64,000 nt of DNA from Pseudomonas synxantha (GCF_900105675.1 NZ_LT629786.1:1736001-1800000); one strand, 5' to 3'. Numbered from the stretch's first letter, positions 25,616 to 37,324 are shown. Notes: generated by a model from the letters alone, not told the origin. A program made the numbers and translations.

Positions 25616-26464
25616 ATGCATCACCGACCTTCCGTATTCAAAGCGTGTGTTTTTCTTGTTGTCGCATCGGCTTCCTTCACAAGCATGGTGCAGGCGGCGG
25701 ACAGCAAGCTCGATGACGTGCTCAAGCGCGGGCACCTTATTGTGGGTACAGGCAGTACCAATGCGCCGTGGCACTTCCAGGGAGCGGATGGCAAGTTGCA
25801 GGGCTTCGATATCGACATCGGTCGCATGGTGGCCAAGGGTTTGTTCAATGACCCGAGCAAGGTCGAGTTTGTGGTGCAGTCGTCCGATGCACGCATTCCC
25901 AACCTGCTCACCGACAAGGTTGATATGAGCTGCCAGTTCATCACCGTCACCGCCAGCCGTGCGCAGCAAGTGGCCTTCACCCTGCCGTACTACCGCGAAG
26001 GTGTTGGCCTGTTGCTGCCGAACAACAGCAAGTACAAGGAAATCGAAGACCTGCAGGCGGCGGGCGATGACGTCACCGTGGCTGTGCTGCAAAACGTGTA
26101 TGCCGAAGAGCTGGTGCACCAGGCGCTGCCCAAGGCCAAGGTCGACCAGTACGACAGCGTCGACCTGATGTACCAGGCTGTGAACTCCGGTCGCGCCGAT
26201 GCCGCCGCCACCGACCAGTCTTCGGTCAAATACCTGATGGTGCAGAACCCTGGCCGCTACCGCAGCCCCACGTACGCCTGGAGCCCGCAAACCTATGCGT
26301 GCGCGGTCAAGCGCGGCGATCAGGACTGGCTGAACTTCGTCAACACCGCGCTTCACGAAGCCATGACCGGTGTGGAATTCCCCACCTACAAAGCTTCATT
26401 CAAGCAGTGGTTTGGCGTGGACCTGCCAGAACCGGCGATTGGTTTTCCTGTGGAATTCAAGTGA
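25616..26464 (+). CDS. ABC importer periplasmic binding protein, amino-acid type
   Basis: A 282-residue periplasmic binding protein of the polar-amino-acid class (PBP2, SBP_bac_3). The start at 25616 follows GGAG; the open frame further upstream is not coding. Residues 1-27 are a signal peptide (VFLVVASASFTSMVQA then ADSK). Family features are GFDIDIGRMVAKGLF, SCQFITVTASRAQQVAF and DAAATDQSSVKYLM. First gene of an importer operon. The enzyme genes downstream suggest an amino sugar acid or D-amino acid as ligand. Confidence 0.9.
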   Translation: MHHRPSVFKACVFLVVASASFTSMVQAADSKLDDVLKRGHLIVGTGSTNAPWHFQGADGKLQGFDIDIGRMVAKGLFNDPSKVEFVVQSSDARIPNLLTDKVDMSCQFITVTASRAQQVAFTLPYYREGVGLLLPNNSKYKEIEDLQAAGDDVTVAVLQNVYAEELVHQALPKAKVDQYDSVDLMYQAVNSGRADAAATDQSSVKYLMVQNPGRYRSPTYAWSPQTYACAVKRGDQDWLNFVNTALHEAMTGVEFPTYKASFKQWFGVDLPEPAIGFPVEFK

Positions 26465-26516
26465 TCCGCAACTATAGGGGCGTGCCTGAACACGCCCCAC
26501 TCAGGTACTGCTGACC

Positions 26517-27179
26517 ATGAACTATCAGTTGAATTTTGCCGCCGTCTGGCGTGATTTCGACACCTTGCTGGCGGGGCTCGGCCTGGGCCTGCAGCTGGCC
26601 TTGCTGTCGATTGCCATCGGCTGCGTGATCGGCCTGCTGATGGCGTTTGCCATGCTGTCCCGGCACCGCGCGTTGCGCATCCTGGCCTCGGTGTACGTGA
26701 CGGTGGTGCGCAATACGCCGATCCTGGTGCTGATCCTGTTGATCTACTTTGCCTTGCCGTCCCTGGGGATCCGCCTGGACAAGATCCCCTCGTTCATCAT
26801 GACCCTGTCGCTATACGCCGGTGCCTACCTGACCGAAGTGTTCCGCGCCGGGCTGCTGAATATTCCCAAGGGCCTGCGCGAAGCCGGGCTGGCCATCGGA
26901 CTTGGCGAGTGGCGGATCCGCGCCTATATCACCGTGCCGGTGATGTTGCGCAACGTGTTGCCGGCGCTGTCGAACAACTTTATCTCGCTGTTCAAGGACA
27001 CCTCCCTGGCCGCCGCGATTGCGGTGCCGGAGCTGACCTATTACGCCCGCAAGATCAACGTCGAAAGCTACCGGGTGATTGAAACCTGGCTGGTCACGAC
27101 TGCGCTCTACGTGGCTGCCTGCTACCTCATTGCCATGCTGCTGCGTTACCTCGAGCAGCGTCTGGCGATCCGTCGTTAA
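26517..27179 (+). CDS. ABC importer permease 1, polar amino-acid type
   Basis: A 220-residue inner-membrane permease of the HisM/HisQ family with about five hydrophobic segments. The coupling helix region EAGLAIGLGEWRIRAYITVP carries the EAA signature that contacts the ATPase. VRNTPILVLILLIYFALP is the typical family stretch near residue 62. It lies between the binding-protein gene and a second permease gene on the same strand. Confidence 0.92.
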   Translation: MNYQLNFAAVWRDFDTLLAGLGLGLQLALLSIAIGCVIGLLMAFAMLSRHRALRILASVYVTVVRNTPILVLILLIYFALPSLGIRLDKIPSFIMTLSLYAGAYLTEVFRAGLLNIPKGLREAGLAIGLGEWRIRAYITVPVMLRNVLPALSNNFISLFKDTSLAAAIAVPELTYYARKINVESYRVIETWLVTTALYVAACYLIAMLLRYLEQRLAIRR

Positions 27180-27190
27180 GGAGGGTTTCC

Positions 27191-27853
27191 ATGTACGAAT
27201 CCCCCAGTTGGCTGCATGAATTATGGGTCGCCCGCGATACGCTCTGGGCCGGCTTCCAGGCCAGTGTGTACGTGTCGGCCCTGGCGATTATCTTTGGCAC
27301 CCTGATCGGCATCGTCGCCGGGTTGATCCTGACCTACGGCAAGTTCTGGATGCGCGCGCCGTTTCGCCTGTACGTCGATTTGATCCGGGGCACACCGGTG
27401 TTTGTGCTGGTGCTGGCGTGTTTTTACATGCTGCCGGCCCTGGGTTGGCACATCAGCGCATTCCAGGCCGGTGCGGTTGGGCTCACGTTGTTCTGTGGCT
27501 CCCATGTGTCGGAAATCGTGCGCGGCGCGCTGCAAGCCATTCCCCGTGGGCAGCTGGAAGCAGGCAAGGCCATTGGCCTGACGTTTTACCAGTCCCTGGG
27601 CTACGTGCTGTTGCCCCAGGCGCTGCGGCAGATCCTGCCGACCTGGGTCAATTCCTCCACGGAGATCGTCAAGGCCTCGACCTTGCTGTCGGTGATCGGC
27701 GTGGCTGAGTTGCTGCTCAGTACCCAGCAGGTGATCGCACGCACCTTCATGACCCTGGAGTTCTACCTGTTCGCCGGGTTTCTGTTCTTTGTCATCAACT
27801 ACGCCATTGAATTATTCGGGCGCTACATTGAAAAGCGGGTGGCCTTGCCATGA
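27191..27853 (+). CDS. ABC importer permease 2, polar amino-acid type
   Basis: A 220-residue partner permease of the same family. [20 protein letters not shown] matches the segment of permease 1, and [20 protein letters not shown] is the EAA loop. Start at 27191 after GGAGG. Its stop overlaps the ATG of the ATPase gene by four bases (ATGA), so the two are coupled. Confidence 0.92.
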   Translation: MYESPSWLHELWVARDTLWAGFQASVYVSALAIIFGTLIGIVAGLILTYGKFWMRAPFRLYVDLIRGTPVFVLVLACFYMLPALGWHISAFQAGAVGLTLFCGSHVSEIVRGALQAIPRGQLEAGKAIGLTFYQSLGYVLLPQALRQILPTWVNSSTEIVKASTLLSVIGVAELLLSTQQVIARTFMTLEFYLFAGFLFFVINYAIELFGRYIEKRVALP

Positions 27854-28632
27854 ACCAAGCTCAAACCAACCCAGCGTTGCTGGACATTCGCGGGCTGCGT
27901 AAACAGTACGGCGAAGTGGAGGTGCTCAAGGGCGTGGACCTGTCCATGCAGCGCGGCAACGTGGTGACCTTGATCGGCTCCAGCGGCTCGGGCAAGACTA
28001 CCTTGCTGCGCTGCGTGAACTTGCTGGAAGAGTTCCAGGGCGGGCAGATCACCCTGGATGGCGAGTCCATCGGCTACCGCGAGGTCGGCGGCAAGCGCGT
28101 GCGCCATCCGGAGCGTGTGATTGCCCAGCACCGCGCAATGACCGGCATGGCGTTCCAGCAATTCAACCTGTTCCCGCATCTGACCGCGCTGCAAAACGTC
28201 ACCCTCGGCTTGCTCAAGGTCAAGAAGATGGGCAAGGATGAAGCCGTGGCGCTGGCCGAGAAATGGCTGGACCGCGTCGGCCTGCTGGAGCGCCGTAACC
28301 ACTTCCCGGGTCAATTGTCCGGTGGCCAGCAACAGCGCGTGGCGATTGCCCGCGCTATTGCCATGAACCCCAGCCTGATGCTGTTCGACGAAGTTACCTC
28401 GGCCCTGGACCCGGAGCTGGTGGGCGAAGTGCTCAGCGTGATCAAGGGGCTGGCGGAAGAGGGCATGACCATGTTGCTGGTCACCCACGAAATGCGCTTT
28501 GCCTATGAAGTCTCGGACCAGATCGTCTTCATGAACCAGGGCCGCATTGAAGAGCAGGGTACCGCCAAAGACATTTTCGAACGGCCGCAGTCGCCGCGAC
28601 TGGCGGAATTTCTCAAGAACATTCGTTTTTAA
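27850..28632 (+). CDS. ABC importer ATPase, polar amino-acid type
   Basis: A 260-residue ATPase of the HisP/GlnQ family. Walker A is [12 protein letters not shown], the Q-loop is [11 protein letters not shown], the signature [14 protein letters not shown], Walker [15 protein letters not shown] and the H-loop LVTHEM. It energises the two permeases encoded just upstream. The ridA gene follows 15 bases downstream. Confidence 0.94.
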   Translation: MNQAQTNPALLDIRGLRKQYGEVEVLKGVDLSMQRGNVVTLIGSSGSGKTTLLRCVNLLEEFQGGQITLDGESIGYREVGGKRVRHPERVIAQHRAMTGMAFQQFNLFPHLTALQNVTLGLLKVKKMGKDEAVALAEKWLDRVGLLERRNHFPGQLSGGQQQRVAIARAIAMNPSLMLFDEVTSALDPELVGEVLSVIKGLAEEGMTMLLVTHEMRFAYEVSDQIVFMNQGRIEEQGTAKDIFERPQSPRLAEFLKNIRF

Positions 28633-28647
28633 CAAGGAGCAACTTGC

Positions 28648-29037
28648 ATGAGCATTACTCGTTACGGTACCGGCAGCACCGCAGGTGGCGGCCAGCCACG
28701 TCCCTTCGCCCGTGCGGTAGAGGCCGATGGCTGGCTGTATGTGTCAGGCCAGGTGCCCGCCGTGGACGGCGAAATCATCAGTGGCGGCATCGTTGAGCAA
28801 ACCCGGCAGACCATGCGCAACGTGGTGGCGATCCTCGAAGAGGCCGGCTACGAACTCAAGGATGTGGTGCGCGTGGGTGTGTGGCTGGAAGACCCACGGG
28901 ACTTCTGGAGTTTCAACAAGGTCTTCGGCGAATACTTCAGCCCGGAACACGCCCCGGCGCGGGCCTGTGTGCAGGCCAATATGATGGTTGATTGCAAGGT
29001 TGAGATCGATTGCGTGGCCTACAAGAAAAAGGGCTAA
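28648..29037 (+). CDS. RidA-family (YjgF/YER057c/UK114) enamine/imine deaminase
   Basis: A 129-residue protein of the RidA superfamily, trimeric enzymes that hydrolyse reactive enamine/imine products of PLP-dependent dehydratases. Family features are YVSGQVPAVDG, TRQTMRNVVAILEEAGYELKDVV and the C-terminal ARACVQANMMVDCKVEID; the arginine that binds the substrate carboxylate is present in ARACV. Its place in an operon with a PLP deaminase fits a role in finishing that reaction. It starts 15 bases after the ATPase gene with AAGGAG upstream. Confidence 0.9.
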   Translation: MSITRYGTGSTAGGGQPRPFARAVEADGWLYVSGQVPAVDGEIISGGIVEQTRQTMRNVVAILEEAGYELKDVVRVGVWLEDPRDFWSFNKVFGEYFSPEHAPARACVQANMMVDCKVEIDCVAYKKKG

Positions 29038-29069
29038 ATCCCCCCACCCTTAAGCCCACAGCAAATCCA

Positions 29070-29159
29070 ATGTGGGAGGGGGCTTGCTCCCGATGGCGGT
29101 GGTTCAGTGACAAATGTGTTGACTGACCCGCCGCCATCGGGAGCAAGCCCCCTCCCACA
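29070..29159. repeat. REPIN (inverted REP pair)
   Basis: Arms GTGGGAGGGGGCTTGCTCCC and GGGAGCAAGCCCCCTCCCAC face each other; GATGGCGG at the left of the loop pairs with CCGCCATC at the right. It separates ridA from the IclR gene. Confidence 0.92.
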
Positions 29160-29206
29160 GGAGATCTCTGCTGGACCCTTGAATTCTGACGGAACCCGCC
29201 ACTGCC

Positions 29207-29971
29207 ATGACCGAAGACCTCATCAAGCGCCGCGCCAAAGGCCTTGACCGTGCGTTCGATATCCTCGATTTTCTCAAGGAGATCGGCCAGCCCCTGCGCC
29301 CGAATGACATTGCCAGCGGCATCGGCAGCCCCAAGTCCACGGTCTACGAGCTGGTCGCGTCTCTGCTGGAGCGGCGCATCCTGGAAACCGTGGGCAAGGA
29401 CGGTCACGTGTATCTGGGGCGCCAGTTGTATTTTCTCGGCCAGGCGCACCTGCGCCACTTCGACCTGACCCGCGAGGCCGACCACGCCTTGCAGGACATC
29501 GTCAGCCAGACCCACGAAACCGCGCAGATGTGCCTGCTCAACGGGCGCAAATATACGGTGGCGCTGATGCGCGAGGGCCAGCGGCATTTCAGGATTTCTT
29601 CGGATATCGGTGAAAACGCACCGATCCCGTGGACCGCTTCCGGGCGCCTGCTGCTCGGGCATTTGAGCGACCAGCAGATCATCGACCTGATCGACCCCGA
29701 CGATTTCATCCTGCCGGACGGCCAGCGCCTGCCGTTGCACATCTTCCTGGCGCAGATCCGCCAGGCCACCCTTGATGGCTTTTTTTCCTTCGACAGTGTG
29801 GCCGATACCTTTACCCATTGCTTTGCCGCCCCGGTGCGGGACGCCCAGGGCGTCAGCATTGCGACCCTGTGCATCGTCGCCCCCCGGGCCGATGCCAGCA
29901 AAAACTACCACGACTATCGCCGGGTGCTGATCGACAGCGCCAACAGCCTGGCCCGGCGTATCAACGAATAG
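29207..29971 (+). CDS. IclR-family transcriptional regulator
   Basis: A 254-residue IclR-type regulator. The N-terminal winged helix (AFDILDFLKEIGQPLRPNDI, then GIGSPKSTVYELVASLLE) precedes the effector domain (HETAQMCLLNGRKYTVALM and PWTASGRLLLGHLSD). It lies within the cluster, ten bases before the deaminase gene. The TTCCG-N6-CGGAA site ahead of the transporter operon is its probable target, so it likely controls uptake and breakdown together. The inducer is presumably the imported compound or a product. Confidence 0.9.
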   Translation: MTEDLIKRRAKGLDRAFDILDFLKEIGQPLRPNDIASGIGSPKSTVYELVASLLERRILETVGKDGHVYLGRQLYFLGQAHLRHFDLTREADHALQDIVSQTHETAQMCLLNGRKYTVALMREGQRHFRISSDIGENAPIPWTASGRLLLGHLSDQQIIDLIDPDDFILPDGQRLPLHIFLAQIRQATLDGFFSFDSVADTFTHCFAAPVRDAQGVSIATLCIVAPRADASKNYHDYRRVLIDSANSLARRINE

Positions 29972-29980
29972 GAGTTTTCC

Positions 29981-31189
29981 ATGTCTGCCCTCAATGCCGT
30001 TGAAAAAGGCGCCGCCGCTATCGGTGCCCACTTGGTCCGCGACGTCAGCCTGCCGGCCCTGGTGCTGCACCGCGACGCCCTGGAACACAACATTCGCTGG
30101 ATGCAGGACTTTGTCAGCCGCAGCGGCGCTGAGCTGGCGCCCCACGGCAAGACCAGCATGATGCCCGCGCTGTTCCAGCGCCAGATCAGCGCCGGCGCCT
30201 GGGGCATCACCCTGGCCAGCGCCGTGCAGACCCGCGCTGCCTACGCCGGTGGCGTGCGTCGCGTGCTGATGGCCAACCAACTGGTGGGCGCGCCGAACAT
30301 GGCGTTGATCGCCGAGCTGCTGGCCGACAAGGATTTCGACTTCCACTGCATGGTCGATCACCCGGATAACGTCGCCGACCTGGGACTGTTCTTCGCCGCC
30401 CGTGGCCTGCGCCTGAACGTGATGATCGAATACGGCGTGGTCGGCGGCCGTTGCGGTTGCCGCAGCGAGCACGAGGTGCGCGAGCTGGCCAAGGCAATCA
30501 AGGCCCAGCCCGCGCTGGCCCTGACCGGTATCGAGGGCTACGAAGGGGTGATCCACGGTGAACATGCCATCAGCGGCATTCGTGACTTCGCCGCCAGCCT
30601 GGTGCGCCTGGCGGTGGACTTGCAAGACAGCGGCCTGTTCGACCTGCCCAAGCCGATCGTCACGGCCTCGGGCTCGGCCTGGTACGACCTGATCGCCGAG
30701 TCGTTCGAAGCGCAGAATGCCGCGGGGCGTTTCCTCAGTGTGTTGCGCCCCGGCAGTTATGTGGCCCACGACCATGGTATCTACAAACAAGCCCAGTGCT
30801 GTGTGCTCGAGCGCCGCAGCGACCTCGACGAAGGCCTGCGCCCGGCGCTGGAAGTCTGGGCCCATGTGCAGTCGCTGCCGGAGCCGGGCTTTGCGGTGGT
30901 TGCCCTGGGCAAGCGCGACGTGGCTTATGACGCCGGTTTGCCGGTGCCGCTCAAGCGCTACAAGGCCGGGATTGTGCTGGCCCAAGGCGATGATGTGAGT
31001 GCCTGCAAGGTCACGGCGGTGATGGACCAGCATGCGTTCATGACCGTGGCACCGGGGGTTGACTTGCGCATCGGCGACATCATTTCGTTTGGTACTTCCC
31101 ACCCTTGCCTGACCTTCGACAAATGGCAGGTGGGTTGCCTGGTGGATGAGCAGTTGCAGGTGGTCGAAAGCTTGTGTACCCGCTTCTAG
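29981..31189 (+). CDS. Fold-III PLP deaminase/dehydratase (D-serine dehydratase-like; possible D-glucosaminate dehydratase)
   Basis: A 402-residue enzyme of the alanine racemase/D-threonine aldolase/DSD1 fold. The PLP lysine is Lys57 in APHGKTSMMPALF. The C-terminal HxC metal pair of the D-serine dehydratase group is seen in FGTSHPCLTFDKW, so a Zn or Mn ion is expected next to the cofactor. Such enzymes remove ammonia from beta-hydroxy D-amino acids. Pseudomonas D-glucosaminate dehydratase is described as a PLP- and metal-dependent enzyme with a subunit of about 45 kDa giving 2-keto-3-deoxygluconate. Size and the PfkB kinase gene next door fit that activity, but D-serine, D-threonine or another D-amino acid remains possible. 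Confidence 0.85.
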   Translation: MSALNAVEKGAAAIGAHLVRDVSLPALVLHRDALEHNIRWMQDFVSRSGAELAPHGKTSMMPALFQRQISAGAWGITLASAVQTRAAYAGGVRRVLMANQLVGAPNMALIAELLADKDFDFHCMVDHPDNVADLGLFFAARGLRLNVMIEYGVVGGRCGCRSEHEVRELAKAIKAQPALALTGIEGYEGVIHGEHAISGIRDFAASLVRLAVDLQDSGLFDLPKPIVTASGSAWYDLIAESFEAQNAAGRFLSVLRPGSYVAHDHGIYKQAQCCVLERRSDLDEGLRPALEVWAHVQSLPEPGFAVVALGKRDVAYDAGLPVPLKRYKAGIVLAQGDDVSACKVTAVMDQHAFMTVAPGVDLRIGDIISFGTSHPCLTFDKWQVGCLVDEQLQVVESLCTRF

Positions 31190-31203
31190 ACCGAGTCGCT
31201 CCT

Positions 31204-31266
31204 ATCGGGGGCAAGCCCCCTCCCACATTTGGAATGCATTCCCCTGTGGGAGGGGGCTTGCCCCGA
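31204..31266. repeat. Two REPs in back-to-back (outward) arrangement
   Basis: A right-type arm (ATCGGGGGCAAGCCCCCTCC, 31204-31228) comes first and a left-type arm (TGTGGGAGGGGGCTTGCCCC, from 31245) second, the reverse of a REPIN. It lies between the deaminase and kinase genes. Confidence 0.88.
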
Positions 31267-31297
31267 TGAGGCCATCAGCCCCACCGAGACCGCAGCC

Positions 31298-32203
31298 ATG
31301 ACCACCCAACCCCGCATCGCCCTTATCGGCGAATGCATGATCGAACTGCAACACCGCGCCGACGGCAGCCTGCACCAGAGCTTCGGCGGCGACACCCTGA
31401 ACACGGCGGTGTACCTGCGCCGCGAACTGGGCGAAGTCGGCAGCGTTGATTATGTCACTGCCCTGGGCGATGACAGTTTCAGCGATGCCATGTGCCAGCA
31501 ATGGCAGGCCGAGGGCCTTGGCCTGGGCATGGTCCAGCGCCTGCCCGGACGCCTGCCGGGCTTGTATTGCATCCAGACCGATGCAAATGGCGAACGCAAA
31601 TTTCTGTATTGGCGCAACGAGGCGGCGGTGCGCGACTGCTTCACCACGCCGGCGGCCGAGCCGATACTGGCGGCGCTGCCGGATTATGACGTGGTGTATT
31701 TCAGCGGCATTACCCTGGCGGTGCTGGGAGCGGTGGGGCGCGGGCGCCTGCTGCAAACCCTGGTGCAAACCCGTCGTCGGGGTGGCAGGGTGGTGTTCGA
31801 CAACAACTACCGGCCACGGCTGTGGGCTGATGCCGCAGCGGCCCGTGAGGCTTATAGCAAGGTGCTGGCCGAAGTGGATATCGCCCTGTTGACCGAGGAC
31901 GACGAGCGCGCCTTGTTTGGCTATCAAGACAGCGAGCAGGTGTTTGCGGCGTATCCATCAATTGCAGAAGTGGTGCTCAAGCGTGGGGCGCATGCCTGTC
32001 TGATTCGTTGTGCGGGGCAGCGCTTTGCAGTGCCGGCACTGAAGGTGGAGAAGGTGGTGGATACCACGGCGGCGGGGGATTCGTTCAGTGCGGCGTATCT
32101 GGCCGGTCGATTTAAAGGTGAGTCGCCGCAAGAGGCTGCCATGGCGGGGCATCGGTTGGCGAGTCGGGTGATCCAGGTGTCGGGGGCTTTGATACCGAGG
32201 TGA
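31298..32203 (+). CDS. kdgK: PfkB-family sugar kinase, probably 2-keto-3-deoxygluconate kinase
   Basis: A 301-residue ribokinase-fold kinase. The N-terminal glycine pair is in SFGGDTLNTAVYL, and the C-terminal signature DTTAAGDSFSAAYLAG holds the catalytic aspartate and anion hole. IALIGECMIEL and FNTAVYL-like residues match the KdgK group. It would phosphorylate 2-keto-3-deoxygluconate to the 6-phosphate, which enters the Entner-Doudoroff pathway. That fits a D-glucosaminate or similar route with the deaminase encoded upstream. I chose the ATG at 31298 since the 69 upstream bases overlap a REP. The gene is bracketed by outward REP pairs. Confidence 0.85.
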   Translation: MTTQPRIALIGECMIELQHRADGSLHQSFGGDTLNTAVYLRRELGEVGSVDYVTALGDDSFSDAMCQQWQAEGLGLGMVQRLPGRLPGLYCIQTDANGERKFLYWRNEAAVRDCFTTPAAEPILAALPDYDVVYFSGITLAVLGAVGRGRLLQTLVQTRRRGGRVVFDNNYRPRLWADAAAAREAYSKVLAEVDIALLTEDDERALFGYQDSEQVFAAYPSIAEVVLKRGAHACLIRCAGQRFAVPALKVEKVVDTTAAGDSFSAAYLAGRFKGESPQEAAMAGHRLASRVIQVSGALIPR

Positions 32204-32220
32204 ATGGCCGCCTGTGGCGG

Positions 32221-32303
32221 ATCGGGGGCAAGCCCCCTCCCACAGTTGACCCTGTTCCAACTGAAGCAATGCAGTCTAATGTGGGAGGGGGCTTGCCCCC
32301 GAT
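32221..32303. repeat. Two REPs in back-to-back (outward) arrangement
   Basis: ATCGGGGGCAAGCCCCCTCC at 32221 and GTGGGAGGGGGCTTGCCCCC at 32281 face away from each other with 36 bases between. This repeats the arrangement on the other side of the kinase gene. Confidence 0.88.
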
Positions 32304-32323
32304 GAGGGCTAAAAGGCAACCCA

Positions 32324-32599
32324 TCAGTCCCGGTAAAACACCTGCACCAGGTGATACCCGAACTTGCTCTTGATCGGCCCGTGCACCACCTTCACCGGTT
32401 TCTTGAAGATCACCGCGTCAATTGCCCCCACCATCTGCCCTGGCCGCACTTCACCCAGGTCGCCGCCACGCTTGCCCGACGGGCAGGTGGAGTACTTCTT
32501 GGCCAGCACATCAAAGGCTTCGCCCTTGGCAATGCGCTGTTTGAGCTGTTCGGCTTCTTCGCTGGTTTTCACCAGAATATGACGGGCTTGGGCTTTCAT
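32324..32599 (-). CDS. PpiC-type peptidyl-prolyl cis-trans isomerase (single-domain parvulin)
   Basis: A 91-residue parvulin without signal peptide, so cytoplasmic. The family core is complete: ARHILVKT at the start, YSTCPSGKRGGDLGEVRPGQMV in the middle and GPIKSKFGYHLVQV at the end, including the two histidines and the Cys/Ser site of the active centre. It catalyses prolyl bond isomerisation during protein folding. A second, similar parvulin is encoded at 46971-47252. Not in an obvious operon. Confidence 0.93.
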   Translation of the reverse strand: MKAQARHILVKTSEEAEQLKQRIAKGEAFDVLAKKYSTCPSGKRGGDLGEVRPGQMVGAIDAVIFKKPVKVVHGPIKSKFGYHLVQVFYRD

Positions 32600-32642
32600 T
32601 GGTCTCTACCAGCTGTGCGACGGCGCGCGATTATGCCTGAAC

Positions 32643-35180
32643 TCATGTCTCGACGCCGAGCATGCTGCGGATTTTAGTGGCCAGCAGGTCGATGGAAAAC
32701 GGCTTGGCCACCATGTCCATGCCGTCTTCCAGGAAACCTTGGCGTTCGGCGGCTTTCTCGGCGTAGCCCGTCATGAACAACACCCTCAGGCCCGGGCGAT
32801 GCTGGCGGGCGATTTCCGCCAGTTGCCGGCCGTTCATGCCCGGCAGGCCGACGTCGGTCACCAGCAGGTCGACGCGCAGATCCGACTCCAGCAGCGGCAG
32901 CGCCGCGCGGGCATCCGCCGCCTGGTGGGCGGTATAGCCCAGCTCGTTGAGCACGTTGACCACCAGCATGCGCACCGCCGGGTCGTCCTCGACCACCACC
33001 ACGGCTTCACCGGCCTGGGCCACGGGGGCTTCGGCCAGGCTGGCGGGCAGGTTGCTTTCCAGCGCGGTGCCATACAGGCGTGGCAGGTACAGGCGCACAC
33101 AGGTGCCCTGGCCCGGTTCGCTCTGGATGGTTACATGGCCTCCGGACTGCTGGGCAAAGCCATAGATCATCGACAATCCCAGGCCAGTGCCTTGGCCGAT
33201 GGGCTTGGTGGTGAAGAATGGATCGAAGGCCTTGGCGAGGATTTTCGGCGCCATGCCGCTGCCATTGTCGCTCACGCCGAGCATCACATAGTCGCCGGCC
33301 TTGACCGGCTCCAGGGTGGTGATGTCGGTGCCGTCCAGGTAGCTGTTGGCGGTTTCGATCAGCAACTCGCCACCATCGGGCATGGCATCGCGGGCGTTGA
33401 TCACCAGGTTGAGCAGGGCGTTTTCCAGTTGGCTGGCGTCGGTGTTCACTGGCCAGATGTCCTTGCCCAATTGCACATTGAGTGTGATATGCGCGCCCTT
33501 GGTGCGCTGGAACAGCTCTTCCAGGGACGCCACCAACTGGTTGGGATCGGTGGGGCGCCGGTCCAGCGACTGGCGTCGCGAGAACGCCAACAGGCGGTGG
33601 GTGAGGGCCGCGGCACGGTGGGCGGAGGCGACGGCGGCGTCGGCAAAGCGGCCGATATCGTCGCTGCGTCCGGCGGCGATGTAACGTTGCATCAGGTCGA
33701 GGCTGCCAATAATGCCGGTGAGCATATTGTTGAAGTCATGGGCGATGCCGCCAGTGAGCTGGCCCACCGCTTCCATCTTTTGCGCATGACGCAAGGCATC
33801 TTCGGCGCGCTCGCGCTCGAACATCTCGTTTTGCAGGCGCTGGTTGGCTTCGGCCAGGGCCCGGGTGCGCTGGGCCACGCGTTCTTCGAGGTTCTCGTTG
33901 AGATGGCGCAGGGCTTCTTCGGTGAGTTTGCGTTCGGTCTCATCGATCACGAAGATGTAGAAGCCATTGACCGAGCCGTCGTTGCTGAAGCGCGGCAGGT
34001 ACTTCATCAGCGCGTGGCGCGGGCGGCCGTCACGATGAGGCGTAATGGTCATGAAGCTGCACGCCTTGCCGTTGAGGGCGGCTTCAATCTTGTCTGCGCG
34101 CCCGGCATACACCTCGTCGCCGAGGACTTCGCGGATGGTCTTGCCGTACAGCTCCTGGGGGGTCATGCCGTACCAGTCGAGATAGGCGCTGTTGTTGAGG
34201 CGAAAGCGCTGCTCATGGTCGACATAACCGATCAGTACCGGCATGGCGTTGATGATCAGTTGCAGCTCGGTCTGGCTTTGGCGCAGGGCCTGTTCGGTAT
34301 GCTTGCGCTCGGTGAGGTCCAGCGCCGCGCCGAGGAACCGCGCAGGGCGGCCCTGCTGATCCTTGTAGCAGCGGCCACGAGCGAACACCCAGCGCACTTG
34401 GCCGTCGGCTTGCAACAGGCGGTATTCCTCGGCGTATTCGGTGCCGAAGGTGATGCAATGCTTGATGCTGCGCGCCACCATGCCACGGTCTTCGGGGTGC
34501 ACGCCTTGCAGGTAGGCGCTGATGGGCAACAGGCCGGCATCATTGGGGTCGACGCCATGCAGGTGGGCGAAATGGGCGTCGGCGATAAAGCGGTCTTCCC
34601 CGATATCCCAATCCCAGGTGCCTACCGCATCGGTGGCTGCCAGGGCCAGTTGCAGGCGCTGCTCGGTGCTGCGTTGGGCCTTGAGGCTCTCTTCGGAGCG
34701 CTGCTGCAGTTCGAGGGCTTTGCTGCGCCGTTCGTTGGTTTCGATGGCGGTGACCAGGATACCGGCCACCAGGCCGCTTTCATCGCGCACCGGGCTGTAG
34801 GTCAGGTCGAGCCAGATGTCGGTGTCGCGGCCCTGGCGTTGCACCATGAAGCGCTGCTCGCTGAAGGTGCGCACCTGACCGCTGAGGACCGCGTCGTAGA
34901 CCGGCCCGGCGAAGCTCTCCAGCTCCGGCCAGGTATGATGTGCCGGCTGGCCAAGGGCGCCGGGGTGCTTGTTGCCCACCAGCATTGCAAAGGCATCGTT
35001 GTAGAGTTGCGTGAGTTGCGGCCCCCATAGCAGCACCATCGGCATCGGCGAATGCACGACGATATCGACGGCGGTGCGCAGGCTTTGCGGCCAATCAGTG
35101 GCCTCACCGAGTGGGCTTTGCGCCCAGTCCAGCCGCTTGATCAATGCAGCGGCTTCGCTACCGGTGGATGTTCCATTCAT
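32643..35180 (-). CDS. PAS-containing hybrid sensor histidine kinase
   Basis: About 845 residues from ATG 35180 (AGGG upstream; the frame is open to 35291). No membrane segment is visible, so it is a cytoplasmic sensor. It has a PAS-like N-terminal unit (about 30-150), a second PAS at about 175-290 ([10 protein letters not shown]), and a third at about 302-418 ([23 protein letters not shown]). A coiled coil (about 418-465) follows, then HisKA with the phospho-accepting His near 480 in [11 protein letters not shown] and HATPase (N-box [14 protein letters not shown], then SDNGSGM and GTGLGLSM). A C-terminal receiver carries the acceptor Asp near 775 in [13 protein letters not shown]. No output regulator is adjacent; partners and signal are unknown. 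Confidence 0.9.
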   Translation of the reverse strand: MNGTSTGSEAAALIKRLDWAQSPLGEATDWPQSLRTAVDIVVHSPMPMVLLWGPQLTQLYNDAFAMLVGNKHPGALGQPAHHTWPELESFAGPVYDAVLSGQVRTFSEQRFMVQRQGRDTDIWLDLTYSPVRDESGLVAGILVTAIETNERRSKALELQQRSEESLKAQRSTEQRLQLALAATDAVGTWDWDIGEDRFIADAHFAHLHGVDPNDAGLLPISAYLQGVHPEDRGMVARSIKHCITFGTEYAEEYRLLQADGQVRWVFARGRCYKDQQGRPARFLGAALDLTERKHTEQALRQSQTELQLIINAMPVLIGYVDHEQRFRLNNSAYLDWYGMTPQELYGKTIREVLGDEVYAGRADKIEAALNGKACSFMTITPHRDGRPRHALMKYLPRFSNDGSVNGFYIFVIDETERKLTEEALRHLNENLEERVAQRTRALAEANQRLQNEMFERERAEDALRHAQKMEAVGQLTGGIAHDFNNMLTGIIGSLDLMQRYIAAGRSDDIGRFADAAVASAHRAAALTHRLLAFSRRQSLDRRPTDPNQLVASLEELFQRTKGAHITLNVQLGKDIWPVNTDASQLENALLNLVINARDAMPDGGELLIETANSYLDGTDITTLEPVKAGDYVMLGVSDNGSGMAPKILAKAFDPFFTTKPIGQGTGLGLSMIYGFAQQSGGHVTIQSEPGQGTCVRLYLPRLYGTALESNLPASLAEAPVAQAGEAVVVVEDDPAVRMLVVNVLNELGYTAHQAADARAALPLLESDLRVDLLVTDVGLPGMNGRQLAEIARQHRPGLRVLFMTGYAEKAAERQGFLEDGMDMVAKPFSIDLLATKIRSMLGVET

Positions 35181-35320
35181 GAAAAAGCCCTGAGCATGAC
35201 GCTTTGAAAAAATGACAACACCCATTGTCCCAAGGGATAACAGCGGGTGACTACCCCCGAAAAATAGCATGCCTTGAGGGTTTTTCTTCAAAACGCTGCG
35301 TCAGCGCTGAAACCTTTCAT

Positions 35321-37276
<1,956 letters not shown>

Positions 37277-37324
37277 AGCGAAATCTCTTGTTCTTGTATC
37301 GGTCTTCCAAACAATAGAGTTCCA

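Noticed and set aside
28937..31102. 721-codon open frame on the minus strand
   Set aside because: It is antisense to the IclR and deaminase genes, which have clear family motifs. It also runs through a REPIN, which no real gene would be expected to do.
32739..35030. 763-codon open frame on the plus strand
   Set aside because: Antisense shadow of the hybrid sensor kinase; the sense frame has all kinase motifs.
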